Assembly: GCF_014633365.1 (NCBI RefSeq)
Contig: NC_068344.1
Coordinates: 33,168,670 to 33,232,669 of the forward strand
Length of the DNA: 64,000 nt
Direction of reading: 5' to 3'
DNA from: Diospyros lotus
Lineage: Eukaryota > Streptophyta > Magnoliopsida > Ericales > Ebenaceae
Under the pieces are notes generated by a model. It was not told the origin of the DNA. It saw nothing but the letters and a program-made list of their open reading frames with translations, and searched no databases. Below are positions 12,218 to 21,521 of the stretch, in pieces. Within the stretch, counting starts at the first letter, position 1, and the number at the start of each line of letters is the position of its first letter. The translations under genes and the position numbers were made by a program.

Positions 12218-13062
12218 GTTGTTAAAATCGGGATTTTAAGTGGGATCGACAAAGGGTCCATAAAATCGTATCGTAAAATCGAATCGTAAAATCGTAAGAT
12301 TTTAGAAATAATTAAAAATACCCTTTAATTTTTGTAAATATATGTTTATAATAACATAATTTTATGGAAAATGAATTAATATCATTTAATAGCCTAATTA
12401 TTCCTTATTATAATTCAAAAGATGATATTTCCAAAATATAGCTCAAAAACTAGCAGGTTGGTATAGGCAATTTAAAGGCAAAATATAGGTAATTTAGAGG
12501 TAAAATATAGCTTATAATTCTTTAGAGGATGCTTCCAACGTCTTCCATTAGATTTAGATTGTAATTTTTTCTTGATTTAATATTGATTAAATCAAGTAAT
12601 ATCCCGATTTGGAGTTGGGTGGTCCATTAATTAATTACTTGTTTGTCTTGATTTACTTATGTAATCAATGTTAAATCAAGTAAAAATTATAATTTAAATC
12701 AAGTAAATTGGAACTTATGCAATTAATGTTAGATGTTATGTGACATTGGAACTTATGCAATCAATGTTAAATCAAGTTCCAATTTAGAGGCAAAATATAA
12801 CAATTCATTGCATAAGTTCCAATGTCAGATGCTATGTGACATTGAGACGTTGGAAGCATCCTCTAAATTACAACTTAAATCAATTGAGGTCTTTGAATCG
12901 TAAAATTGTTTGGGGATTTTTGAAGCGTAAAATCGTAAAATCGTACATGTAAAATCGAGATTTTATAGGATTTTATTCCAAATTGGATTTTACATGGGAT
13001 TTGAATCGTTTGGGGGTCTTCGAATCGTAAAATCGTACGCATAAAATCGGGATTTTAACAAC
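12218..13062. mobile_element. MITE-like element with GTTGTTAAAATC ends
   Basis: The left end GTTGTTAAAATC (12218-12229) and right end GATTTTAACAAC (13051-13062) are perfect 12-bp inverted repeats. Both subterminal zones carry repeated TAAAATCGTAAAATCG words. There is no ORF and no clear target duplication. It lies within LTR B and itself contains the hairpin element at 12521-12867. Confidence 0.65.
12521..12867. repeat. Perfect 22-bp terminal inverted repeat, nested hairpin element
   Basis: TTTAGAGGATGCTTCCAACG plus TC at 12521-12542 is exactly complementary to 12846-12867. The interior holds further inverted pieces around CTTGATTTAA. It looks like a small MITE of about 350 bp inside the larger one. 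The target duplication is unclear. Confidence 0.75.
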
Positions 13063-13571
13063 AATGTGCATATTAGCAACGTTATCATTTGATCTGTATG
13101 GCGTATTTTGCTAAGGAAACAATGTAAGAACTACAGTGTTTGATATTAATGTATTTGCTGCGTTGTATTAAGTCTCGTTTAGTTTAAGATTATTGATCTT
13201 GATAGTTAAACGGGCAAGGCTGGGGTTCGCAGGGTTTGTAACTGCATGTGAAGATTGTTCTTGATACACCGCGCGTGTTGAACTTGAAGAAAAAAAAAAA
13301 GAAATCCAGAGAATACCCTTATAGTGACACGCTTGGCGAGACGGGGTAACATCCGAATGGCTCAAACCTCATTCGGATGCTTAGGTTAAACACTATCATT
13401 TTCTTCCTTGTACAGTTGATCACACCCACACCACTTACACATAACACCCAAACAATTTACACCTAACATCAAGATTCCAATCCATTAAATTCCACAACAT
13501 TAGATTTGGCTTATTTGATTAACATTAATACATGCAAAATCATTTTCGAGTCCCAACATCGGGTCACTACA

Positions 13572-14142
13572 TTTGCCTTATTTTAAAAAAATTTCGTTAT
13601 GTAAACTTTTTTTGAATTAGGGAAATTTAGTTATATTTTCTGTATAAAAAAAAAAAATTGGTCTTGTATTGTTGGAGATTTGAGCAGCCGAAGATGACTA
13701 ATTGCCAGTGACCTATGAGGAGTGACTTCATGAATGATAGTCATGTCTCATTCCTCAACAGAGAAGACGACTGATTTAATATATTATTTAAATAAAGTTT
13801 TATACTAAAAATAATAAATTTTAAATATCAAAACCTCTTTTTCAAAAAAATTAAAACTTATACTGTTGGTGTTTTTTTATTTAAAAAATTTCAAATAAAA
13901 TGAAGTATTGATATTGAGAAATTAAAAAAATTGTATATTAATTTTTAAAAAAATTTCAGAGAACCCCCGACCGTCGCTAGTTGAGGGCTTCAAGGGCCCT
14001 CGACAGTGGCGGGTTAGGGACTCGCGACGGGTCAAGGGTTTGTTGAGCCTCCCATTGCTGCTGATTAGGGGTTATGGGTTGGCCGCTACCAACGGCCAAC
14101 CGAGCGTATATATCAATATCTATATATATATATATATATATA
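13572..14142. other. Non-genic AT-rich DNA, then a short GC-rich block
   Basis: No gene is visible. 13600-13960 is AT-rich. 13961-14105 is GC-richer with repeated gggcttcaaggg-like words, resembling the patch at 9565-9670. A TA microsatellite lies at about 14110-14142. Confidence 0.5.
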
Positions 14143-14267
14143 TGCCTGTGTGTTTGTGGGCGATGGCAACTGTCGGCCCCGATAAAAGCAAGAGGGGCTG
14201 TATGCCTGTGTGTTTGTGGGCGATGGCAACTGTCGGCCGTCGGCCCCGATAAAAGCAAGAGGGGCTG

Positions 14268-14269
<2 letters not shown>
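14143..14269. repeat. 60-bp tandem duplication between TA microsatellites
   Basis: TGCCTGTGTGTTTGTGGGCG recurs at 14143 and 14203, giving a 60-bp period. The second copy has a small CGTCGGC expansion. It is followed by (TA)n and (GT)n up to about 14301. ORFs across it exist on several frames of both strands and are low-complexity artefacts. Confidence 0.85.
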
Positions 14270-14301
<32 letters not shown>

Positions 14302-15614
14302 CTTGTATCCAAAAACAGAGAGAAAAAAGCAAAAAAATAGAGAGGAAGAGCAAAAGTTGAGAGAGGAAGAAGAATAGAGAAGATAGAAAGAGACAAGAAA
14401 AAAGAGATAGAGAGGAATTGTTGGGCGAGAATACAAAATAATCTTAACTATTAAAAATATATAAAATTCATTTTATCCATTAAAATGTCTCTCTCTTACA
14501 TTTTATACATTTTCAATTTCATGCCTTAAAAGAGAACTTTATAAATAATAAACCCAGTTTTTGATTTAAAAAATTTGAGATAATTAATATTAATAGTCTC
14601 ATTTAATTGTTTGGTGCATATTAACTTATTGGCTAAAATTATAATCAAAACAAATTAAATAAAACCCATGATAAAAATATAGCCCAATATATATAGTGAA
14701 ATGAGGCCCAAAAATAAAATTGGACCACTTTAAATGCCCCAGGCCCAATTCAAGCCCAGTCTATTTGAAATAAATTCATTGCTGTCCCAGATCCACTAAT
14801 GGATCTTTTAACAGATCGGGCGGCCCAGATCCGACCCGATAGCCCAGTCTGACCCAAACTAAAACCCATTTTTTGCCTCATTTCCTTCTTGCGCCGCCGC
14901 GCATCTTCCTCCTTGCATCGCCACTAACACAACCTTTGTTCTCCAACACTGGCCGTTTTCTTCCTTCATTGTTGGCGGCTTTGGCCTCGGGCTCGCCTCC
15001 TCAGAACAAAGATGAATACAACTCTTCTGATGAACACACACACACACACAAAGGTATATATAAATTATATGAAAGAAAGAAAGAAAGAAGACAGAAAGAA
15101 GGTATATTATAAACAGTCTGCCGACCCATCGCCATTGCCAAGGTCGGCCGTTGACCCACCACCATCGGGAGACTCTCTCTTTCTCTCTCTGTGCGACGGC
15201 TACAAGGTGGGTCGGCGATGGTGGCGGACCCACTGCCATTGCCCGGGTTCCCCGACCGCGAAGCTTGGTTTCCTCGACCCCTTGTGGTCGAGGAAGCTTG
15301 GGTTGGCGATGGGTCAGCCGCCATCGCCGACCCACCTCACGACTATCGCACACACACCCATATATATATATAAATATATACGCATTCATATACACAATAT
15401 ATACACAAAAGGGTTGTGTATAGATATATACCCACACATATATACAATATATATGAGAGAGAGAATGGGAGAGAGGCAAGGAGGGAGAGAGAGAAAGACA
15501 AAGGGAGCTGCAGGCGAGAAAGATTTTTAATGTCAGCCATCAAATATCAGAAATTGATCTCAACCATTCAAATGTCACTCTTTTTAGTTATTTTCAAAAA
15601 TTATTGTGCCTTAA
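14302..15614. other. Unassigned region with microsatellites and GGCCCA words
   Basis: 14302-14420 is AG-rich. 14660-14830 contains several AGGCCCA/GCCCAG words typical of plant promoters or LTRs. 15035-15110 and 15360-15510 hold CA, TA and GA microsatellites. The ORFs are short, overlap on both strands and contain simple repeats, so I do not call a gene. The RLP intron unit resumes at about 15615. Confidence 0.45.
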
Positions 15615-15776
15615 TAAACTCGTAAATTCATATCAGTAAACTTGTAAATTTAGATTAGTAAAATTGTGAAGAATTGGGTCTAATTCTATAAAAACTCCTA
15701 CAAGCAAGTTGACTCATTTTATGCCTCGTAAGTGAACAACTCATATAAATTAACTCACAATTTTAACAACCATAAA

Positions 15777-15913
15777 TATATTGTAACTTAGCTGGAAAGC
15801 ATTGAAAGCCGACAAAGCAAATAATTAAGGTGAAATTGTACCGGTGATATAGTTATCAATCAAGGCTAATGATTGCAAATTGGGTAGTCCCATTAATTGT
15901 GAAGGAAAAGGAC
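15777..15913 (-). other. LRR exon cassette next to gene A exon 1
   Basis: Same LRR head as exon 2 (GPFPSQLMGLPNLQSLAL). Acceptor GGCAG is intact before 15913 and a GTACAA site follows 15842, again bounding 72 nt. A stop in the second LRR half excludes use of the longer form. Its distance to the cassette at 8597, minus the 6.5 kb insertion cluster, is about 815 bp, the normal unit length. Confidence 0.75.
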
Positions 15914-16001
15914 CTGCCAAATGATAATTCCCAATCAAATTTTGTTAGATTTGCATTGAAGAGAATTCAATCATTCACTAAGCAAATGAATGAAACATTA
16001 C

Positions 16002-17033
16002 CTGATAAATTGTTGTTTGAAAGATCTATATCCTGGACTGAAGTAAGATTACCGAGCGACGCAGGAATTGCCCCATAGATGTTGCATTGGGCAGCATGTA
16101 ACCACTCTAGTGATCCGAGATTCCCAATTGAGTCGGGCAGTTGCCCCGGAAAACTTGTGAATTCAAGTTCCAATATTCGGAGAGAATTGCTCGAGTTTAT
16201 GAACTTTGGAAAGTTACCGGTGAGAAGACTGTTATCTCCTACGAAAAGTTTTTCCAAATATGGTAGGTTGAACACTCCGTCAGGGAGTTGTCCATGCAAT
16301 TCACACCCATCGAGTACGAGGGTGATTGAAGAGGTGAGATTGAGCAAGGAAATGGGAACGGCTGAAGATATGTTTATTGAACTGAGATGGAGGTCTCTTA
16401 TTTTAGTTAGGTTTTGAACAAGCAACTGAAATCCAGTTTTCTTGAACCTCAAACCATAATTATCATCAAGATAAAGATGCATTAGCTGTGTCAAGTAAGA
16501 GAGTTCCTTTGGAATTTCTCCCGAAAATCCAGACATACCAAGATCGAGATCCGTCAATCTAGAAAGGTGACCAAAAGAGGAGGGAATGCGAGAGCTGCCG
16601 AAGTAGTTGTGAACGAGGTAGAGCTCCTGGAGATGAGGAAAATGGTGGAAGACGGTGGTGTTGGGAGGGATGTTCCCTTCGAGCCCACTACAACTCAGGT
16701 CGATGCCAACGACTTGACCGGTCTCGTTATCACAAGTGATCCCATCCCACAAGGAGCAGCAGTCAGTTCCCTCCTTCCAAGATTCCGTCGGTGGTGGACG
16801 GCGGCAAGATAAGGCAGGCGGCGACAGGCTGAAGTATGATTTGAATTCAAGCAACGCAGAGCTCTGCTCTGCACTGCACCTCCTCATCTTCCTCTCCACA
16901 TATCCTCCACTTCCATAGGGGCAGCAACCATAGCAGCATCCGAACAGGTAGTGAAAGTGAGCATCATCATCCTGTGAAAGAAGCAGATCAGATACAGAAA
17001 GAAAACACTGACACTTTTGCAAGAAGAATCCAT
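16002..17033 (-). pseudogene. RLP gene A, exon 1 only, frameshifted
   Basis: This exon matches exon 1 of genes B and C over its whole length: signal peptide (MDSSCKSVSVFFLYLICFF), LRR N-cap (CSAEQSSALLEFK, EGTDCCSLWDGITCD), then about nine LRRs to LSNNNLSG, and the same donor (CAG|gtaatg) at 16002/16001. Near 16899-16903 it reads CCACATATCC where B and C read CCACCTCC, a net gain of 2 bases that puts the signal peptide in another frame and leads to a stop. Downstream (leftwards) there are two LRR cassettes but no intact exon 2. It would not give a secreted receptor. A truncated product from an internal ATG near 16890 would lack the signal peptide. Confidence 0.85.
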
Positions 17034-17069
17034 CTTAACCACAATCAACAGAAGAGACCCGGCCCAATG

Positions 17070-17078
17070 TTTTTATAG
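17070..17078 (-). promoter_or_regulatory. TATA box of gene A
   Basis: CTATAAAAA on the minus strand, about 40 bp before the ATG, at the same place as in genes B and C. Confidence 0.6.
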
Positions 17079-17233
17079 GCAAAATCAAAACAAAATCCCA
17101 ATCATCACATCAGCCATGAATACGATTAACACGCAACCAATTAAGACTGATAAAAGAGGAGAGCCCACATCCACATGCATTGCATTGGACGTGTTTGAAA
17201 ATTTCTGGCCTTCAAAATTAATTTCCATGTGAA

Positions 17234-18081
17234 AACCCAAAAAGTTTCTCAAGTGGCTGTAAAGTTTAGTGGAAATTGTTCAACACGCCCAACACAAAAT
17301 TAACCTCTTTTCATGGGAATTACGTACGACATATTTCCGTCCTTATCAGCTCCTCACAAGTCACAAGTCTTTCCTCACTTCCCTTGTTCACCCGACATGA
17401 TTCAATTAAAAATTACGTAAATTCTGAAAAGTTTTGCATGATGAGGTGGGAAAATGAAAATGAAAAATATTTTTGAAATGAAATAAAAACGAAAAAATAA
17501 TATTTTTATTTTAAAAAAATAACACCTCCTAAGTATTTTCGTGTCCAAAACAGAAAACAGTTGCATTCAAAAAGGGTTCGAAAATGTAAAATAACACCTC
17601 ATATGTGTTTTGCGCGTGCTACCTAAAAGTGGGTGACATTTTATAAAAATTTTAGCAACGTTGAACCTTTGACCACTATGTTTGTGGAATCATGACAGCA
17701 ATAATGGCACATGTAGTGGGGGCTTAAAGTTGGCTTCCCCAATGCAATTTTGGGCGTATGTTATGGGTAATGGACTCGTGAAATAAATTTCTGACAGGTC
17801 AATGACTTCCAAATCGATAAATTTTGCTTTGGGTTGGATTGGATTCAGCCTTAGGTGGGATTCATTTTCAATTTTCTAGTTTTTGTGAAGAAGTTCGGAT
17901 CGATTCTATAAATCACAGAGTTAGCTGATAATAAATCGATATCATTAGTTTGAAAGAATTTCCAGACATGGCCTCTAATATAATCCAAATGATATTAACA
18001 CACAGACACACACACTGGCATCTAATAATTCTTCAAATAAACAGGAAATTTGTTAGCATGAGAAGTACCAGAAGAGCCTAC
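17234..18081. other. Gene A upstream region, no gene
   Basis: About 850 bp nearly identical to the upstream regions of genes B and C. It holds the W-box and shared AT-rich stretches. I see no separate gene. Confidence 0.7.
17669..17674 (+). promoter_or_regulatory. W-box (TTGACC), gene A upstream region
   Basis: TTGACC lies about 640 bp upstream of the ATG and is kept at the equivalent place in genes B and C. W-boxes bind WRKY factors in defence genes. Function here is inferred only. Confidence 0.35.
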
Positions 18082-18189
18082 CTCAAAGCATCTGCTAGAT
18101 TCTTCCAATATTGTGAGTGAGTGAGCAGCAGTGGATGAACCCCCACTGTGATGCCAGGAAGCCAACACTCTGATACAGTCGACACTCAT
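18082..18189 (-). other. Exon-like 36-codon ORF upstream of gene A
   Basis: An ORF beginning MSVDCIRVLASWHHSGG and ending ESSRCFE runs into a donor-like GAG|gtaggc. The same 108 nt, without frameshift, occurs upstream of gene B (37393-37500) and gene C (63763-63870). It may be a leader exon or the remnant of another gene. A much diverged relative lies at about 19390-19560. I do not recognise the protein. Confidence 0.4.
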
Positions 18190-18757
18190 GCCACTGTAGT
18201 ACTCCTTATTCGTCTTGTAATCCGAGTTAGGTTTAGATTTAATCCTTATTCTGATTTGCTTCAAAATTTTAATTTGATTTGGAATTTAAAATTTTATTGT
18301 GATCAATCAATTGCTCTAGATCTCTACATCAATCGATCATTTTGAATTTTGCCGAATCACTTTGAAAATTAAGAAATTTATTGGAAAAGAAGTTTCGCTG
18401 ATGATTAATTATTGACGAATTAGTCCATCTCTCTTTTATTTGTTAAAACTCATTGATTGATCACACGCATGAGTTTCAGTCATGACCATCGTTGGCCCCA
18501 TTGATATATATTATATAATATATATATTTATTTTCTATTTTTTTATTTCTTGAAAGTTCTTTTTATTTTCTAATTTATTTTCTATTTTTTAATTTTTTTC
18601 TTTTTATTTTCTAAGACAGAGATATAGAGGGAGAAAAATGCTGGTAAGTTTGGAAAAAAGAAAAGAAAAGAAATAGATCTGGACTAGATCTAGATCCATG
18701 AGGTCATATAGTCTAAATATAAATTGATCTGGACCTGACCATGACTTAGAGGAACAT

Positions 18758-18799
18758 GACTCCTCCTCTTGTTTCCTAAATTAAACAAGAGGAGGAGTC
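18758..18799. repeat. Perfect hairpin, 17-bp stem, 8-base loop
   Basis: GACTCCTCCTCTTGTTT, loop CCTAAATT, then the exact complement. It lies in a non-genic region at the edge of the duplicated upstream segment and may be the remnant of a foldback element. Confidence 0.9.
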
Positions 18800-19600
18800 T
18801 AAAGACTAAGGAAAATAATTACTCCTAAGAAATAATTCCAAGGAATCCAGAAAAATGTTAGCTATATGATATCAATTATTGATCTGATTCCATATAGATC
18901 AAAAAGGAAAACACAGAAAAGCTACAAAGAAAAAGGCAAGTACTTTTAAACAAACCAAAGTGTCCTGTTATATACATCAATCCAAAACACATTAGCAAAG
19001 AAATTTATGTTTGTTTCCCGAAGATGGAATTAATTTTGAATTTTGTTTGTTTTTGCAGGTTACCGAAGAAGCTCAGACCCTGTGAATGACACCACAAAGA
19101 AAAACACAGATAAGTTAAAAAGGACGTTTGAACAAACCAAAGTTTTTCCAATCAAAGGCACATAATTAACTAGGGCTACAGACAGATTTATGTTCGTTTC
19201 TACAAAAAGCTGGAATCAATTTTGAAGAATTTCCAGACCTCAAGAAAGATCAACAGTCCCTAGATTTAACTAACAACAAAACATTTCAAGAATTTCCAGA
19301 CTTCCCTCTGCTATTATCCAAATGATATTGAGAGATTTACACAAACAGGCACACCTAATAGCTTTTCAATGAATTTTTTCACGTGAGAAGTATCACAAAA
19401 TACCTAATTCAAACCATCTGCAAGATCCTCCATCATAGGCTGGAATAGGGAATTCAGGCCTAGACGTTCTTGAACCAAATTATAGCCGAGGAAGCAACTG
19501 TCCTAGCCGCCTAAGATGAGTACTCGGTTGACACTATGGAAGGAACCTGGAAGCCAAGAGAATCCTAGTTGACATCTCAAGCTGTTAATCCATTGTTCTG
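18800..19600. other. Diverged repeats of the gene A upstream segment
   Basis: 18895-19050 and 19095-19245 form an imperfect direct repeat (AACAAACCAAAGT is shared). 19270-19560 is a weakly conserved copy of 17950-18190, including the GAGAAGTA word and the exon-like segment. No intact gene is visible. Confidence 0.5.
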
Positions 19601-21100
19601 CCCCGAAGAAGATGGTACCTGTTGTTCTATGTCTTCATCCCATGGCATCTCTCATTACAGTTCTTCACCAGACAGCATTTGTCTTTCCAGCTCCTCACCA
19701 AATTTTTCATCATCTTCCAATAGTTCAAAGTGTTCATCATATTGCTGCTCAAAGTGTTCAGTTTCTTCCCGCTCAATGTTACCACCATCCTTCTTTTGTT
19801 TAAATAATTCATTGCCTTGCAGTAGTTGGGGTACTTCACCGGCATGTCGTTTCACTCCTGTTTGTTGATAAAACGTGTCTTTCTCTGCATTCCAGTTTCT
19901 CCACCATTATGCTGACTCTCATCATTCTTCAGGATCATTGAGCACAGAAAATAGTTCATTGAGCACAGAAAATAGTTAGAACCCAGCACATGTTGACAGC
20001 CAAGATAGAAAAGTTGTCTTGTTAGACATCCAATTTACATTATGAATGTTGTGCCACCGATCCTAACTTGGTCATGATAAGGTGCAAGTGATGATGATGA
20101 CACAGCCAACTCTTAATTCTTCCTACCTTAATTGTGTATGTACATAGCTGACCCCACATAGTGGGATAAAGGCTTATTTATGTAGTTGTTCTTGTTATTG
20201 TTTTAGCGTTGAAAGTAGTAGTTTGATATGACATACCTTATGCCATCAAGTTTAGCACTGAAGTATTTCAAGTATTTCAGTCTTATTCTTAAAGCAACTC
20301 AGCATGAAAAAAACTGCAACCGTGTACAAGAAAAAATTAAAACACATATACAGTCAGAATTTGATAGTGAAAATTGCATCACTAACTTAGAAATCCAACT
20401 AAAATAAATTATGCCTCTTGGAATTACATGAGAACCTCAATAACAACACTGATTCATATATTTCTGTAGTTTCAGTTTGATCACTGATGGGCAACAATGC
20501 ATCATTCGCTTTTTCACAAATCAGAATCAATCACTGCATGATCTTGCAAATAATGGTGAAGGAGAATAAAACTCATCAATGTACCAAGGAATCAGAGACT
20601 TAACATACCAAGGGATAAATATATTTTGAATGGAGGTTTGAGTGGTTGAACCTCATAGAGGCAGGAAAGGAAATAGAGACCACCCAGTCTATGTGACGAA
20701 GGAAGCAGCGGAGATCATGTAACCTGGAAAATGAATAAGGTGGACAAAACAATACAACAAATGAACAGGACACTTCCAATCTTCTATAAGGAAAAAAAAA
20801 AAAAATACATTATCGCAATTTCTTAGAGATAACTTGCATGGATTCAACATTGATAAGTTTGGTACTGGAAATACAACAATTTTAGTCCTCTAGTGTAGCT
20901 TAATCGGAAGTAACGAACAATACAAATTTTGTAGGTTGTAGTCCTAACATATATGTACTGACCAGCTCACTACCATTACCTACACCATTCTGCTATAACA
21001 TTCCTTACACTTCTGCTATTTTCTAAGCAAAACCCTTAATGGGTCTCTCCTGAGACACCTGACTGATCTCTATATTGAGCATTTCTTTGTATACTATGGA
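19600..21100. other. Unassigned region
   Basis: A minus-strand ORF at 19655-19855 encodes an acidic, coiled-coil-like peptide (KKDGGNIEREETEHFEQQY). It could be an exon remnant, but I recognise no family. The plus-strand Ser/Cys-rich ORF over the same bases is its shadow. Apart from the RTE tail at 20141, nothing else is recognisable. Confidence 0.35.
20141..20203 (+). mobile_element. 3' tail of an RTE-type element
   Basis: GACCCCACATAGTGGGATAA followed by a TTG-rich tail matches the 3' end of the RTE LINE that ends at 23537 (AACCCCACATAGTGAGATAA, then TTGTTGTTG). It is a 5'-truncated insertion or a related SINE. Confidence 0.65.
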
Positions 21101-21521
21101 TTGGTTCTGGAAAATTGTAGAAGTCATTGTAGTTTGCAAATCCGAGCAACCCCCTCCCCCCAAACCCAAAAAAAATAAAAAAGGAAAAGAAAAAAAAAAT
21201 AAAGTTTATCATAGATCAATTTACAAAAATGATGCTCAGACAACGTTGATTTTGGTGGGATAGTCAATGGCTGGAGGCCAGAGGTGGCCCCAAAGTTTCA
21301 GTTGGGCTGATGATCTCCAGTGGTGTCCCTTTTTTTTTTTTTTTTTTTGATTTGGGTCGACACTGGCGGTCGTTGGTGGGCTAAATTATAGCGTTGTCGA
21401 TCCATATTATTGTCTTGTTCCCCAAATGATTGTTTAGTCTAACTTTGGAGAATGAGATGATGGAAGGTTGCATGGTTACAGAGAGAGTGTGCTATGAAGC
21501 ACAAACAATGTTTGGGATGAA
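21100..21521. repeat. Segmental duplication, left part (partner 45880-46258)
   Basis: The sequence matches 45880-46258 at high identity, for example GAATGAGATGATGGAAGGTT in both. The match is interrupted here by the LINE at 21522 and resumes at 23538. It includes A-rich and T-rich runs at 21165-21200 and 21330-21350. No gene is visible. Confidence 0.8.

Larger units (their letters stand above)
10096..13348 (+). mobile_element. LTR B, Gypsy-type solo LTR nested in LTR A
   Basis: Starts TGTAATACCCAGG. ACATC stands immediately before it (10091-10095) and again at 13349-13353, and removing the element restores the ACATCCGAATG word of LTR A. A TATA box CTATAAATACC lies near 10840. The GC-rich stretch at 10660-11260 and the ACATTCAACGTTC block near 12080 match other Gypsy-type LTR pieces here (24.6-30.3 kb, 38.0-39.9 kb). 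The last bases read GACGGGGTA rather than the canonical CA end, so the right border may be off by a few bases. There are no internal genes. Removing MITE 12218-13062 leaves about 2.4 kb. Confidence 0.6.
9886..13571 (-). mobile_element. LTR A, minus orientation, split by LTR B
   Basis: On the minus strand the sequence starts TGTAGTGACCCGATGTTGGG (13571 leftwards) and ends near GGGCACTATA (9886), a Gypsy-like LTR layout. The flanks at 9886-10095 and 13349-13571 share a scattered ATCCGAATG/CATTCGGAT word, supporting a single original unit. I do not see a clean target-site duplication, so the outer borders are approximate. Confidence 0.5.

Noticed and set aside
14040..15540. Many overlapping ORFs of 60-206 codons on both strands
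   Set aside because: They run through TA, CA and GA microsatellites and a 60-bp duplication, are open in several frames at once, and show no domain.
15967..17022. Gene A read as an intact 351-codon ORF
   Set aside because: That frame starts at a TTG and reads the signal-peptide codons out of frame; comparison with B and C shows a 2-base frameshift instead.
19569..19868. Ser/Cys-rich plus-strand ORF as a small secreted protein
   Set aside because: It is the complement of an acidic coding-like minus-strand frame, starts without a signal peptide, and its composition is explained by GAA/GAG codons on the other strand.
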